64,000 nucleotides of DNA from Fasciolopsis buskii (lineage: Eukaryota > Platyhelminthes > Trematoda > Plagiorchiida > Fasciolidae): the NCBI GenBank assembly GCA_008360955.1, contig LUCM01008443.1:100497-164496 (forward strand), read 5' to 3'. Below are positions 1-13,307 of the stretch, in pieces; position 1 is the first letter of the stretch; each line of letters begins with the position of its first letter. The notes beneath the pieces are model-generated. The model was not told the origin of the DNA, did no database searches, and saw only the letters and a program-made list of their open reading frames with translations. Both the position numbers and the translations under genes were made by a program.

Positions 1-545
1 GAACCTCCGACATACTTCAGAATGGCTGGAAACATCCAGTGGACTGTAGCACAGGTGGACGCACACTTGTCACGGGTCATAGAAAAAAGGTTGTAACTCC
101 CCGGATGTTGCGTCTGAGGACGAGGTCGCAGTCAGTAAGAATAGGAACTTCGGCTGAGAATGAATATTTAAATTGATCTATTCCAAAGTGTGCTTTCGGT
201 ATAACAGGCAGCCTGGGGTTTTCTTGGCCGTGGCTGGGCATAAAGCTCCTATATTCGCCATAATCAAGAAGGTGATGACAAAAACAGACCATGTCCCGTG
301 ATTGTCAAGACAGGCCTTCGGCATTTGTTTCCAAGAGAAAAACCACGAGTTTCTAGGGACAGGTGTTGCCATCTCATTCGAGATAGGATCAACTATGTTT
401 AAATTCACGTCACATAATGCGCTATAAACTTCAAAGTATGCAAGTGCATACCATTTACCCAGGTTAAGCGTTTTAGGGTTGCTTTCTTGTACGAAGCCCT
501 GGGTTCTGAATGGGTGACGATGTGCCGTTCCTAAGTCTTCCAAAC
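1..545 (-). mobile_element. Possible CR1-like RT remnant
   Basis: Minus-strand reading frames over 77-292 and 178-543 have no intact gene. The stretch read from 292 down to 77 resembles the region after the RT catalytic core in CR1-like LINEs, where a peptide around PRLPVIP is followed by an ILTDCDL segment, like the usual 'DLGV' block. The match is by eye and weak, and several stops interrupt it. It could equally be chance. Confidence 0.22.
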
Positions 546-2277
546 CAAAACCCGTTTAAACTTATCAGTTCAAATGGCCTAGAAAATTACCACAGGCATT
601 CAGATTAGTCATACTTCTGCTTCAACCCGAAAATTTCCCTATGCATACAATGACCCAGTAACCCCTCCACAAAGGCCAAATTTGGGCTGCCTCCTCACCA
701 GTTTGCTTAACTGTATCCAGGGGCTCCATGAATATTTCGCCTACGTTTCTCTCGTTCCCCAGCAGCGGAGTCACAATTCAAATTTCAAAAGCAATCCGTA
801 TCCGATAAACAATGAAACCCGTCGGGGAAAGGTTCCATTACCCGTTGCCTCTTTGTTTCTGTTCCATCGCAGCCCCAACAACAACTGGCCACACCGGTTG
901 CCAAATTATTATCAACAGACATTGATGCAAAGCTTAATTATCACAAAGGAAAGCTCAAGTTCATTCTACATCAAGTCACGATAAAACATTAGACCGCCGG
1001 TTTCCTCCGACCTCGCGCGGGTTGCTCCATCCCTATGATGTCCAACTACATGCACACCCACCACTGACATCATCTCGGATATACGAATTCCAACACAAAC
1101 CACGGGGACAGAATTGCGTCAGCTCATTAATTTCTGTCAGCGGAATCTCTCGCCCTATCCCTGCGACGGCATTCTTGCCACCTCTCATGAGCTTTCAGCT
1201 ATTTACGGCTTGCCAGCCTGTTTCCAACCCTTACCCCAGTCTCCGCTCCAACCGGACATAAGCCACTCCTCAAATGTCTCATAGAATCACCCAGGTTACT
1301 ATCGTTGCAACTGCAGCGACATGCCCGAAAGTGACTACTTTTTATTAGTAGATATCTTACTCCAACCATGGCAACTCGAGAGCCATATAACTCATAAATT
1401 CAGCAGCCTGTCTTCTGACTAAGTTGCGCTATCTAGCAGCGAGGTTCAGCATTTATGACTATACCACCCCAAAATTACTTGACTTTGCAAAGGCTGCTGT
1501 TTGTTTACTCTGCCCTCAGACAAATCTAATTCGTCCTCCGCCAACTTATTTTTTCCAAGAAGTGCTGGATTCCCTTTTACCCTCTCGCTTCATGGCAGAA
1601 GCCGACGGCGCTTCTGATGGCTCCTCAGCTCCAAATACCTGTACAAAATCCTTCCATCCTACTAACTAAAATCAGGCTCTTAGCCAGCAAAATCAGTCCT
1701 ATGAGATTTATTGCAATCTGCCTTAACTCCGTCGCAATTTCAGTGGCTGATTAATTTCTAACAGCACTTCATCCAATTTACCACTACTTCCCGGCTGAGA
1801 GCCGGTCCTTTTTCATACTCAGTTACTCAGGATACTTTTAAAGGTGCCTCGCCTAAATAAAGTAGCGACGTCTGCTTACGATATAGATCAACTAGTACAC
1901 AAAATAGTTATGAACGATTGTCTGTCGCTGTCAGTGAAAGATCAGGAAATGCCTATTGCATCTACCAAAGCCCGAGGGGAAACTTGGTATATATGGAGCC
2001 CATCATCGACATACCTCATTTTGCATTACAATATCCATCGTCTACTCAACTTTCTGCGGATTACCCAAGTATTCCGAACATGCATTATTCGTCACTCGCT
2101 GCTTCCATTGCCTCCAGTGGCTTTACCTCATGCATATGCCTTGGAAAATGGTCGCAGCACTTTAGGTTTCTAGGCGGGAGACAAATAATGAGGACGTTAT
2201 TCTCCCTCAGTGTCACTGAAGTCACTGAGCACAAGTTCATACCGCTTAACATTTCACTACCCACATACCTCACAGCA
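546..2277. other. Unassigned interval, no gene seen
   Basis: Only short overlapping reading frames on both strands (up to about 120 codons), none with a recognisable domain. It is probably decayed repeat sequence. Confidence 0.5.
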
Positions 2278-3490
2278 TGATAATGATAATATATATTTCC
2301 CGATTTGCGAGATGCATGCGCAAGGCAACATCAATTTTTTACATAGATGATGCACACGATATATGGACAATATAAATCGAAGTAACAGGGGGTGAGAGCG
2401 ACCTTTAGTAATTTGGAAGGTTTTGTTTGTTTTTGTATATTTCTCGACATACGAGAGTCATTAGCAAGATAAGATCAAAATTAAGCCAAGAAGGCACAAA
2501 GGAGACACGGAAAACGGAAACCAAACATACAATGCAATGTGGTTTCGCTCACAAGATCATAATAGGCAATGTGGTTTCCCGAGCTGGGGGCTTTAACTGA
2601 AATCTAGTTTATGGTTCGCGAAGATTTTTCTGTGGCTGATTTCCAGTCCTGCACTGCGAGTTATATTGTTTGAATGCAGCAAAGGTGCGTATCGCGGGCG
2701 CAAAGTATGACTGGAAGGCAATGGCTGTCGCCGCCTGTTGGCCGGGGTACTCGATAATCAAGAGAGTTATATGGTGGAGATGAGGATCAGTATGGATGCG
2801 ATAACGGAATGGAGATGAGCGAAAACTAGACTGGATATCAAGAACGCAGTATAAAACTCGAAAATTCTGGAGGCACAGACCGTTAAGTAGGGAGAGTAGC
2901 GACAAGGGATGCGAAATGTGCGATCGTAGTACTAATACATGAGATTTGTTTCGAGCAATTTTGAGTTCATAAATTTCGGCTTGATCTAGAGATGAAGGTG
3001 GCGTTGGAAAAGAAGGAGAACCGGAGTCAAATGAGTCAATGTCTGTTGGACTCGTGTGAAGAACTGTTATCAGGCGCATCGGTCTATTGCCGAATTCCGC
3101 AGATGAGAATAAAGGTTGATGAAAAGCGACGGTCTTCAGCTGTTTTCGGGTATCAATATGCATTGTGAACGTCAGTTTATATCAGATGCCAATAAAAACG
3201 CTGACCATTCGTGAGTCCGTTTTGTATGGATTTGTTAGAAGAATTTTGGGAAGAAGCAAGAGGAAGCCAGTACAAAGTGGTGCATGTGAACTAATCGGCC
3301 ACAGTGCTCTTTATCACAACAGTGCTTATGGGTGGGGCTGACCGAGTGCTGGTCACCCAACCTAAAAACACCGCTAGAGGGTGAACGCAGGAGGTGTAAT
3401 CCGCAAACGTAGTTGCACCCGCACACCGCTGCAGCCGAGCTGCCCGCGCGATGTGCGCCGGCTAAAGCGGTGGATATGACCGCGCCCCGC
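2278..3490 (-). mobile_element. CR1 family-1 3' region, 5'-truncated, with tandem 3' tails
   Basis: Homologous by eye to 57022-58015, 58325-58750 and the 3' part of the CR1 copy at 13308-15020. Read on the minus strand it ends in a short AT-rich simple repeat (ATT/ATC units) at 2278-2300. A second very similar terminus lies at about 2425-2450, so two 3' ends sit in tandem. Shared landmarks are the 'gtgcgtatcgc' block near 2684, the 'gaccgagtgctggtcac' block near 3338, and the 'gcatg..cgc' motif just inside the tail. A 184-codon open frame runs 3163 to 2609. The corresponding frame at 57176-57709 is broken, so a protein product is doubtful. Context: it lies directly before the 5' end of the next CR1 copy. 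Confidence 0.55.
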
Positions 3491-3911
3491 ACTGTTGTCC
3501 ACTCACCGTTTTGAGTTATTGTTGTTCTCGGAAGTTAAAGACGCTATTATGGCATTTTAGCAGAAGAGAAACCTCTTTCGTAGTTGGAAAATTTTCCTGA
3601 AGTTTTCTGACTGCTAACCTTTGACCTCATCTCTCACCAATTATTCTGCTAATATTTGTTTCAAACCGGACCCACATTTTTGGCCCCATACTGGAAGTAA
3701 TTCAAAACGCTTTTTTGCTGTATATAACATATTCTACCCGTCCCTTAGTTTGCTTTTGGGAGAAACGCTTCCACTTGGCCTGTCAACTTGTCTTTTCAAC
3801 TGCACACTCACGCACTTCCTGGTATCATTCCGTTGTGCATTTGGAAGTTACCAAACATTTATAGTACCTTGTGACACTTTCAGACGTTCTTGACTTCCGG
3901 CAACCCCGTCT

Positions 3912-5272
3912 GTGCCTTTATCAAGGGAAACAAAACGACATCAGTGCTGCACCGTTGTGCCCATAAAGTTTTTACAAACCCTGATTTTCACTAATACATG
4001 CTCAGTCACGCTTATTTAGTAATTCTGATGCCAAAGATTTATATTTCTCAAATGAATAAACGACCTGGAATTCAAAGTCCAAGAGGTGGAAGCTCATCAT
4101 TAAACTATCCAGAATGGCCGGCCCATTTGACCCTTGCGATGACATTAAGGCCAGCAATCTTGCTGTGACAGGGCGATTCTCTGATTCTGTAAATAAAGAA
4201 GCCCACAAACCTATTGCGAATGCAAAGAACGCTGTTGTCTTTAACATACCCAACCGCCTCCCACTGCCACTAGTCCATTCTACCATACTCAATGCTTGTG
4301 GTATGACCCACCACCACTGTTCTTGCACTAGGCTCCAAAAGAAGTCTCCAAAATAACTGTCCTATTCTATTCCAACTTCGTGATGAACTATCCGAGAAGC
4401 TTATGGAACAAAAGGAAGCCATTGCCAGATACGCGCTCTATAAAAATATCCACATCTTTACGGATAAAACTCCCTTCCAGAGAGACATATCACGGTCACA
4501 GAAGTTTACCGCAACTTCCGAAGTTGGCAAGACTTTTGCTGTCTCCGGCGCTCCCCCTCTGACCAGTGCGCCGCCAGTAAAGGTTTCTCCTGACGGGACA
4601 GACACAGAGCCTACTGCCATAGTTTCAAATAACACCTTCTCCCTGAGATAGACTTCATCACCCTATATCTACCGCTATCCCGTGCCCGGTAAGCACTACC
4701 GGGACCTACTTGCAGGCGGGGCTTACTCGGTACCCCTCAAAAACTAAACCCTTAAACGATTCACACAATCACCCTTTTCCGTACAGACGCCGCTGAACCT
4801 CCTGTCGAAGCCTTTTCTCAACAAACCTGTTAACAGTTCACCCAAGAATAAATCCGCCGATGCTACTGACACCCCACATTTGCTTATACCCGCTGCGAGA
4901 TTGGTAAACCCAGGGCTTTGCCTCAGTTGGTCCCAACCAGTATCGGTTGATCTGGATGAAACTCACTCACATTCGCCATTCCAGCCACCTCGCAAACGTG
5001 CTATGAGTGCTGGAGGTGTAGCCACGCAAGTGGCTGCCGTCTCGCCGATGACTTATCGGGCCAATAACCTAAACCGCCTGGTATATACCCGATCCCAGAA
5101 ATGCCTTCAAGCATTCCGTCGCCTTTCTGTCAAACAACAGCACAGCACCCAGCTTAAATCAGCTGAATCCCGCAGGAAGAGCACAACAATTGCCTATCTA
5201 ATTAACTACAAACCCCCGCATATCAATAGCCACCCCGCTAAAACCAGCAGGCCAACCCTCCTATACACCTAG
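3912..5272 (+). pseudogene. CR1 ORF1 (nucleic-acid-binding, RRM-like) remnant
   Basis: The first 25 codons from 3912 align without gaps to the intact ORF1 start at 63925, but here the initiator ATG is GTG. A conserved block at about 4198-4330 reads NAKNAVVFNIPNRLPL and then CSCTRLQKKSPK. After a frameshift near 4356 it continues as FQLRDELSEKLMEQKE and DKTPFQRDIS up to about 4500. This pattern (beta strand NVVxxNxP, a cysteine-containing CxRL block, then a DRTPLQR-like motif) is the RRM-like core of CR1-type ORF1 proteins, which bind element RNA. A basic, proline-rich tail up to 5272 has no recognised domain. It is broken by at least one frameshift and the lost start codon, and is not expected to make protein. 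Confidence 0.55.
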
Positions 5273-6129
5273 CTTGCCCGGAACTCTGGGAACTTTCAAG
5301 CCCAGTGAGCCATCCCGGCGTGAGCTTTGCTAATCATGAGGGCCCGCGAACGCATGGCGGCCAACTAACTGCCGTTTATAATCACTAAGTGATTGGCCCA
5401 ATGCACCCATACCTCCGCCATGCTTCGGGAACACAGATGCTAACTCGCAATATGATACCAATGCCCCTCCATGTTTAGAGCCAGCTGCTTGTCCCCTTGC
5501 TTAAGCCCACTTAATAATCAGCTTTATTTCGATGCATTCTTGCTACTTCAATGCCTTTTATCGACTTGTGTACCATAAATCTTTACCCCAACTGCCACTA
5601 TCCCCACAACCCTGCATGATTTTGCTTTTTCTTACCACAGGCTAGCTGGAAAGCTTTAGATAACCGTGTTTCCCCCTCTGATCCACGTCCCCTCATGAGA
5701 CTCCTTTCTCAACTAACTCTTGTCTAGTGCGTGCTTCAGTTGTCCTGCCTAACAAACGCCGCTCTGCTCACTCCTGCGAAATTTCAGTTACTTCTACCCA
5801 AAAAATTCATGCACGTACCTGATAACCGGCTTTATTCTGACATCTTCCAAACCCCCCATCCCATTATTTCCCTGGATTGCAAGGTTCGCTGTGACAAGTT
5901 CGCCAATGGACCACATAACACTGTCTCATCAAAATGGTGCCATATCTCTCTTATCGACATACTCTGAAAACCCACTCAATAATCCTCAAGTTTCTTCCAA
6001 CTCCTTTCGTTCCAGTCCCCAAATCCCCTAGGGTAGACAGTCCCTCGTCGGCCAGTACATATAACTCTACTTGGTTTACCCCCTCATCACAGCTATGCAC
6101 CATCAGAACCCCAAATATATCCATCAATT

Positions 6130-6830
6130 ATTTCACCACTGCAGAACCCACATCTTGGATATCACGTGGACTTAAATGTCCCGGTAAATTTTCCCTACTC
6201 CTCTTGAACTGCCGCTTACCAACTCATAAAATAAGAGAGCTAAGACTTTTAGCAGCGGAAAACTTCCACAATGTTATCTTAATAACAGACTTCATTGTCA
6301 GACCACAGATTCAATTCGTCTTTTTTGCTGGTGGGTTATAGTCATTACCAAACTAATGGATCAACTTGTAGAGGAGGCGGTTGCCTAGCCCAGGTAAAGC
6401 GGCTACAAACAGCTTCCATTCTTCGGCGTCCACTACTCGATTCTGCCCAACACGCTCTTGCTTAAAATGGAACTATCTGAGCTCTAAATCCACATAGGAT
6501 GAATATAACGATCACCTAACCCGAATAATTCTCGCCGAACCCAATCTTTCCTTCACCTCTCTGATCTTCCTTCCGGCCGTAAGATAATTGCAGGCGACTT
6601 TAGTGCCCCTAAAATTTGTTGGCCACCTTTGTCCGCTCCACCTACCCAACTCGACTTTGTTTTTAAAACGCACCCCGAAGGACGGACTCAGCATGTAACC
6701 ACGCACACAAGGCTCCATAATAATTTAGTTTCAGTTTTTATCAGTAGAACTCCTAGTGTTTAGGTTTCAGTACCAAAACCCTTCCATAGGAGTGACCACA
6801 AAGTGGTCACGTAGAGATTCCCTCTCTGTG
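6130..6830 (+). pseudogene. CR1 ORF2 APE-type endonuclease remnant
   Basis: Blocks of an apurinic-like endonuclease are readable in shifting frames. LLNCRLPTHKIRELRLL (about 6207-6257) corresponds to the LLNARSI...LR strand of family members. NVILITDF (about 6275) corresponds to the FxxITETW block, with the catalytic E/T lost. KIIAGDFSAP (about 6580) is the AGDFNxP block. SDHKVV near 6797 is the terminal SDH motif. In intact elements this domain nicks target DNA to prime reverse transcription. The intervening stops and frameshifts make this copy inactive. Confidence 0.55.
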
Positions 6831-7599
6831 GGAAACTTTCACCAATGTTCACTGAACATGCTGTCCCGTTCTACATGTTGGCTCGTTGGGACAAAACCCT
6901 GACGCTCCGTAAGCCTTTGAATGCTCCTTCTTTTTATCGGCTGACACGCAGAATGCGGCAGATAGCTTTCATGAAAAACTTTTTTTGCCAATAATTGTTC
7001 ACCCACTCCGATTTCCAAACATAAACCCGTGAAGCCTAGTGAGATTTTTTAGCTACAGATGAAGTTTTTAAAGCTCAGAAAATCTTCAATAAAATAGGAG
7101 AGTTCCCGATCGTAATGCAAGCCAACTGCTTGCAGCTAGAATTCCTTACTGAATCTGATTTAGGGTAAAAAGATAGGAAATGTCAGCTCTTGGGTAGCCT
7201 ATTCCGGTTCCAAAGGCTTCATACATTTTCAAAACTCCTTGGCAGCCCGAAACTTCGACCATTTCAAGCTTCGTCCTATTCGACAGCTTGCGCCTGGATT
7301 CCACTGTGTACATCGCGGAAGCATTCAATACATATTGCTCTTCTACTCTCATTAATGATAATCTACCACACTCTGAAATCTACCCAATTTCGACTTCGGC
7401 TAGATTATTTTACACTATATTCGACGTTGCGAGCATCATCGCAGTGGTGGAATGTGCCAAGACATCTCACAGGCAGGGCCCTATGGCACCCCGTCACTCC
7501 TTGTTCGCACCGCTGGTCCAGATCTTCCTTTGCTCCTTCTAAATCTCTTCTCACTCTCCATGTCTTGCGCTATTTTGTCCGTCGCAGTGGAAGACATCA

Positions 7600-8850
7600 G
7601 TTAGCAATCCATGTCACAAAGAGGGTTCTATGCACGACCCTGAAATTTGTCGCCCTATTAACCACACCAGTTCTATACAGGCTTATGGAAAAGATTGTTA
7701 AAGAGCAGTTGGTTAACTTCCTTGTTACTCACAACTTTATTAGCCCCTCCTGACACGGCTTCCTCAGGGGCCGATCCCGGTCAGCTGTTAATTTGGCTTC
7801 TTTAACTTGGTTACCCAAAGTGCTGGCTCCCACCGATTGATGATCAAAATTTTTCTAGACATGTCAAAGGCGTTTGACCGCGTTTCCCACTCCCGGCTTC
7901 CGGCCAAAACTAGGACTTATGGAACAAGAAATCCACTGTTGCCCTCGTTACCGCTCTATAGTTTTGATCACTTCCAGGTAGTCAATATTAACGGTTGATA
8001 TTTTCTCCCATGTGCTATTACCGGTGGAGTCAGTCGGGTTAGCGTCCTGGATCCCCTTCTTTTGCTGCCATTTGTCATTAATATATTTAAAGTTATTTGT
8101 CATGGCTGACCAATCCTCGCTGCAAATAACAATAAAATAACTTACGCTTTTAGAGTTTGTTTATTTAAATCCCTTGTTTCACTTATTAATGCTGACTTGA
8201 AATCTCTTGATTATTAGTGTCCCAGGTGGCTTATGAAGCCTTCCGCAGGCAAGAGTTCCTTATTAACGTAAATGCTATGCTCTCCAGGGCCTCCTATACA
8301 TTGAAGTCATTTCTATTTCTGTATCACACACGGTTAAGGATTTAAAATCACAGCACACTGGCGCTTTTAATTTACATGGGCAAGCCCACCGCCAATCACC
8401 CTAGCTAAAAGAAGCGCAGCAATAATCTTTAAGGCGTTCTGCACCAAAGGTTGCATGCTACTCACCTTCAAGTCCCATGCAAGGTTCCACCTCAAAAAAT
8501 GCCCGACCACCTTCATGCATGTGCGAATCGCAATCGTGAGTGTGTAGAGCGGGCTTTCACTAGAAATCACCTAGGTCCTCCATCTTATCGAAACTGCGGA
8601 GTCAGATGCAAAATTCTTGGACTTGAAGCATTATAGCTTCTTCAAGTCAAATCAAACCATGCATTTATCTTTAATCTTCACTTTAATGTTTTTCACTCTG
8701 CTACACACGTCATGCACGACATTGGTAGTCCCCTTATTCACTCGTTAAGAATAACCTTGACTCGACTATCGATCAGGAAAACGTTCTTCGCAGTTGCTTT
8801 CTTCAAAGTATGGAACAAACTCATTAGTTTTTGAGATCGTGCTTAAATTG
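7600..8850 (+). pseudogene. CR1 ORF2 reverse transcriptase remnant
   Basis: Recognisable RT blocks in order: DPEICRPIN near 7640 (for NYRPIS); a frame reading LMEKIVKEQLVNFLVTHNFI near 7685-7745; the HGF/RGRS block near 7755-7785; and IFLDMSKAFDRVSHSRLP (about 7850-7905), the palm motif carrying a catalytic aspartate. Around 8030-8110 traces of the VLDPL..LPFVINI block follow. Near 8765-8820 the C-terminal TFFAVAFFKVWNKLI segment matches the usual 'RVVKxWNxLP' end of CR1 ORF2. No intact FADD/YADD box was found. Several frameshifts and stops separate the blocks. Confidence 0.6.
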
Positions 8851-10430
8851 AGCCCAGGTCAACGCCCAATTACTGCACCGCCCGCTCTTAATTAATTTGA
8901 CACAAGCTAACATTTGGACTGGACTAGGCCTACGAATGTGGGTTGGAATTCTAGTTCATGACCGAGTCTTTACTGGGATCACCATTTGGGGTTCTTGGAA
9001 TTCAGGTTCATCTCTTATTGTCCCTTTTCTCGCAAGTCAACACGAATGCGTTCTTCGACCTACCGCACATACTGCAATGGATGTATTCTCGTTGCCACTA
9101 GCACAGGTGGTTAAACGTTGAGCCTTGCCTAATGTGATTTGACCAAACTTTCGAAATACCAATTGATGAATCAACGCTCTCATCACAGTTCCTGATTTTA
9201 AGCAGTTTCTGCCCGTCACCTAATCCTCCTTACTATATTTGCAGGGCTGAATAGACTGTTCTTCAGAACCTCAAACCTACAACTACCCTCGGAAATGCTA
9301 CCATAGATCAGTTGTAGATGCCAATGTTTGCGCAACAGAAGCAATATGTTGTAGGTCTACTTTTTCATGTTCAATAATCACTATAACCCTAGGCTGGCAC
9401 CCATGAAAGACTACTTCTCCATTTTGTGTTCTAGACCCCTAACCCGGGGTTGACTCGCTGTTGACGATTTCGTCCATGAGAGGGCAGCTACAAATATGCC
9501 ATCTCACTTCTGCTAGGACTCTGCAAGCCAGATCTGTCACTCGACTATTGGTCCGTTTAACCGAAACTACGCCGCTGATGGATGTTTACGATTGGGCAAT
9601 ATCACGGTTACTGCTTATGCTGGAACTGCTCGCGCGCCGCCTCGGATTCCTCGCCCGTACTGCTGGCTAAGATCAAAAGCTGCGATAGTGAAAGTGGCAG
9701 CATAGAGGACATTCCTAGCCAGTAAATTTAGGAAACGTTTTTGCGAAAATTCCTGTTCTTCAAGGCACTTCTCAGTCCGGCTTGCAACCAGCCGCACACT
9801 AATACAATCAGTAATCTTGCGGGTTCCAACTTCTCTTTGTAAGAGGCTTCATAAATTGTCTTCTATATATCTTGAGATAATTTTAATAGTATTCTTCTAA
9901 CTTCTTCAGCATTTTATCGGCCCTTTATTGGTGGCAAATTTAGTAATTTGATACACTTTGTGGGTCGATCCGCTTGTTTTCCACTAGTTTCATACAATTA
10001 CAGTATTCACACTGCTCCTTGTCTCCTCAGCTGCATTTTTCCGTTCATCAAGTAGTGTACTTACCTACTGGCGACTTCAGCCATACCTGGACATCGGCCA
10101 TGGATCTGCTATCATGTTTTTCACCAAAGGTACGTGAATTCAATGCACCTAAACCGGAAATGGCGCACAGTCCGCTGTTTATAAACAGTCTCATGAAACC
10201 CTGTTTAGTCTGGTGAAACGTGTTTTCTGGTTTTTATTTCTGACTGGCATACTTGTGCTTTTCGCCTTTCTCTGCTGCATCTAGTTATGATTTCCAGCAC
10301 AGCTGCAAATAATTCAAGGTTGCACTCGTCCGCTTATCCCCTTTGATTTCTCTTATTCGCGTTAATTTTGCAGCATTGATCTCGAAAATTGATAAACATA
10401 TATTAATATTATTACTCTCTTTGCATCAAC
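8851..10430 (+). repeat. CR1 family-1 long 3' region and AT-rich tail
   Basis: This follows the end of the RT remnant. Positions 9974-10216 match the minus-strand block 18143-18421 (shared segments around the ATTTTTCCGTTCATC and 'catacctggacatcggcc' stretches). The interval from 10330 to 10425 resembles the terminal block seen at 17905-18030 and ends in an ATT-like simple repeat. Positions 8851-9970 show no domain I recognise. Confidence 0.4.
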
Positions 10431-11359
10431 TGAGCAGCAATTAAAAACACAATTGGCTCTCAAAACTCCAGCAACTTCTTCCTCGTGGCAGCAATGTTTA
10501 TGCATTATAACTTTTTACTGCCTATACGGCCACGAATTGCCTGGCGGTTTACATCCTGGGTCCAATATTCATCGGCTTTTGAAATGGAGTACAAGACTAT
10601 TGCGCTCCTTAGTTATACCAAATAGCATCACCGAAAAATTTTGGTTGTGCTCCACAACCAAATAAGTCGGAGTCATTGATCCGGTGGGTAAAACGCGTGA
10701 CAAGGTACGCGCGTTTGAATAGAAATTATCCGGAAATGTGGGAGAAGCTAACAATCTGGAAGGCAGCATCTCCAAGCTTTCGCCACTTTCCCACCTCATC
10801 AATCATGAAATTAGGCCGGATAAACAGTCTTTTGGTCGGCGGCAGCTCCATGGATGTGCTGGTCGCCGAAACATCAACAAGGGTGAATAGGTGTTGTAGC
10901 GCTCTTGCTTTCAACCTCCCCAAAAGTATTTCTATAAAGACCCCCGCAGATTTACTATTGATCGTTAGCGACGTGGCCTATATACCATGCCTAGTGACGA
11001 GGCTGCGGAAGCGGACCCATCGTCATAATTATCCCGCAGGCTGAAACTAAAATTCCGGCCAAAGCTACTCGTCAGCAAGCAAAACATTATAGTTGCAGCC
11101 ACATTGCTTGAAAATAAAAATGAACACAGAAAATACACCTTTCCAGCGAGAAATTGTTGACTAAACTCAACATTACCCCAGTCACGCGCGTTTGGTTTCT
11201 AAGATGCCACCAACAAACAGTGCACGGCGCGGGTCATCTAAAGCGAACGTTTCGTCAGACTGACTCAATGGTAAAAATAACCCATTAGGAGACCAAAAGT
11301 TTCAGTTGTTCTAATAAATGCAATAGTTTCAATTGATGGCAGCTCGCAAGAAGCACAGG
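10431..11359. other. Unassigned interval
   Basis: No domain recognised. A 122-codon frame on the plus strand (10676-11044) overlaps opposing frames and has no recognisable motif. Confidence 0.4.
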
Positions 11360-11620
11360 CAACCATGGACTTCTGCCCCTGGATGGCTTGTTTAACCAAA
11401 CTTTTACCACCAAGCGCGATTGCCATTTTCGCGTTGCTCAATCACGCTCCGCTCGCAGGCTCCTGTCAAAATACACTCAACCTCCTACCGCGTCCGAATG
11501 TATTTTCCTTGTACCGGTCAAGTTTTTTGCGTTGTCAGTATTGCAACCAAATACAGCTGAGCAGGACTGAGGCACAACAAAGCAACACTGGTTAAGAGCA
11601 AGCAAATGATGAACGAGATC
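11360..11620 (+). repeat. Dispersed repeat C, copy 1
   Basis: This matches 55580-55900 (-) and 30310-30560 (-) by eye. All three share a segment around 'ctcctgtcaaaatacactc', then a 'ttgtcagtattgcaa' segment, then 'gactgaggca' or an equivalent. The element class is not recognised. The translated similarity (a short MDF...LL..A..LL...Y frame) probably just reflects DNA homology. Confidence 0.45.
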
Positions 11621-13307
11621 CGCGTTAAGCCTTTTGTTCTACTAACGCTTTCTACCATAAACAACACTTGTCCACAAAGTCGGTAGGTAAATCCAGTCAA
11701 CTAGTCCAAATAGAAATGACGAAAACCGTACCCAGCACAGTGCATCCTACAGGCAGCAAACAGTCACCAGCAAGTCCCAAGAATGAATGACATTCGGAAT
11801 TAGACCCCATTAATGCAACGTAGTAAGACTCGCCAGAACATTGGAGGCCTAAAACTATTTCTCCCTAAATTCTATATATTTCAAAAAAATCATCAACGAA
11901 TATCATCAACTGGGGTTAGCGTAAGTGGTTATTAGACCGCGTTTCCCAAAGTTGCCAACTATTTTCTCAAGATATGAAGTGAATAATATACTTTGTATTT
12001 CAGTCTTCGGAGAAGAACAAAATTCGTAGGTGTCCATTTTGCGAGTTTACCAATAAATCTGCCCAAAACCCCATGATGTCCTGCCTGCACAAGACGAACT
12101 TCTCTAGTGCTGCTCAGGGTACGATCATCTCTGGATAACGAAGCTTCCACAACTGCGATGAACTACGCTTGATGCTCATCAATGAGCGCAACAACCTCCA
12201 CCAAATTGTTATATATGTTGCATTTGTTTTCTATGATCGTCATCGCCTAGGGCTTTGGCTTACAGTGGCTGAAAATGTGGATTTGGATGTGTTTATGGCT
12301 GTAGCCGCAATATGAATGCATGAATTCACTCCTGTCCAGTCTCTAACCCCAATCTACCTGAAGTGATTTTTTAAGTTGGCGTGTCTCACATCAGATCAGT
12401 TCGATTAAGCTCAAGCTGCACAAAAACGCGGTCGCCCCAATGATCAACCAAGCATCCAGAGATCCTAGGATGACATGCTCAAGGCTTGGCATTCAGAGCG
12501 ACCAGTTTTGTTTAAGTTCTTGACTCCGGTTATTCCAAAAGTTCCTTATTCGCTAGAGTGATAAAGGAAATAACCTCTTTTAATTATTGAACCTTCAAAT
12601 CCATTGTACTTCTGATAAGTGATTAAAAAGGACTGTCATTTATTCGTGCCACTGGATAACTTTTGATGCGTATTTCATCCTAACTCGCTGAAAGAGGCAA
12701 CATTTCCTACATTACTTTATTTACTATTGTTTTGACTCTTTGTACATTAAGCAGTTGCAACTTCTGTTTAAAACTTGATCCAAGCCCAGACCGCTCCTCC
12801 AAGAAGCATGCCAGACCCAATACGGTGGAAATCCTGAAAATCCCGGTGGAATTTCAATACACACGGACAGCATGTGCAAACATTTGGAAACAAACTGCCT
12901 TTTTCCAGGTACACGGTAAATAAACCATTGCCGAATGAAAGGCGAGGAATTTGTTTTAGCTTTGTTTATTCCCCACCTCAGAGCGTAAACTTTCAGCGGT
13001 TTTTTGTTTCACCCTAATGTATCATCTGTACCAAATGCTTCCAAAATTGAAAACAAAAGCTCGTATACGGCAAAAATTTCTACAAAAGTGCTGTAAAACT
13101 GCTGTAACTTTGTTCCGTGGTCTGCAAAGTTAACATTTCAATCCACGTTCCTACATACAAGAACTTAAAAAGGATCAGCCATAAGAAATTTCAAGAAATA
13201 TCGCTGAAAGTTAGGCAAAATTGCCGCATAAGTCAAGCCAAATAAAAAGGTAATACTTGGCTTTACCGTTGCAAGACCGACTGTCTGAACGCCGATCTCG
13301 TATAACA
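11621..13307. other. Unassigned interval
   Basis: Only short reading frames, and no repeat partner noticed in the window apart from its borders. Confidence 0.4.

Larger units (their letters stand above)
3535..10430 (+). mobile_element. CR1-like LINE family 1, near full-length decayed copy
   Basis: This element would be about 6.9 kb. In order: a 5' region (3535-3911) repeated at 63560-63924; ORF1 remnant (3912-5272); ORF2 endonuclease remnant (about 6130-6830); reverse transcriptase remnant (about 7600-8850); and a long 3' region ending in an AT-rich (ATT-like) tail near 10395-10425. The 3' part (9974-10216) matches 18143-18421 on the other strand. Frameshifts and stops occur throughout, so the copy is dead. 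The order ORF1-EN-RT-AT repeat tail is the CR1/Jockey-group layout. That the parts are one insertion rather than neighbours is inferred from order and spacing. Confidence 0.6.
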
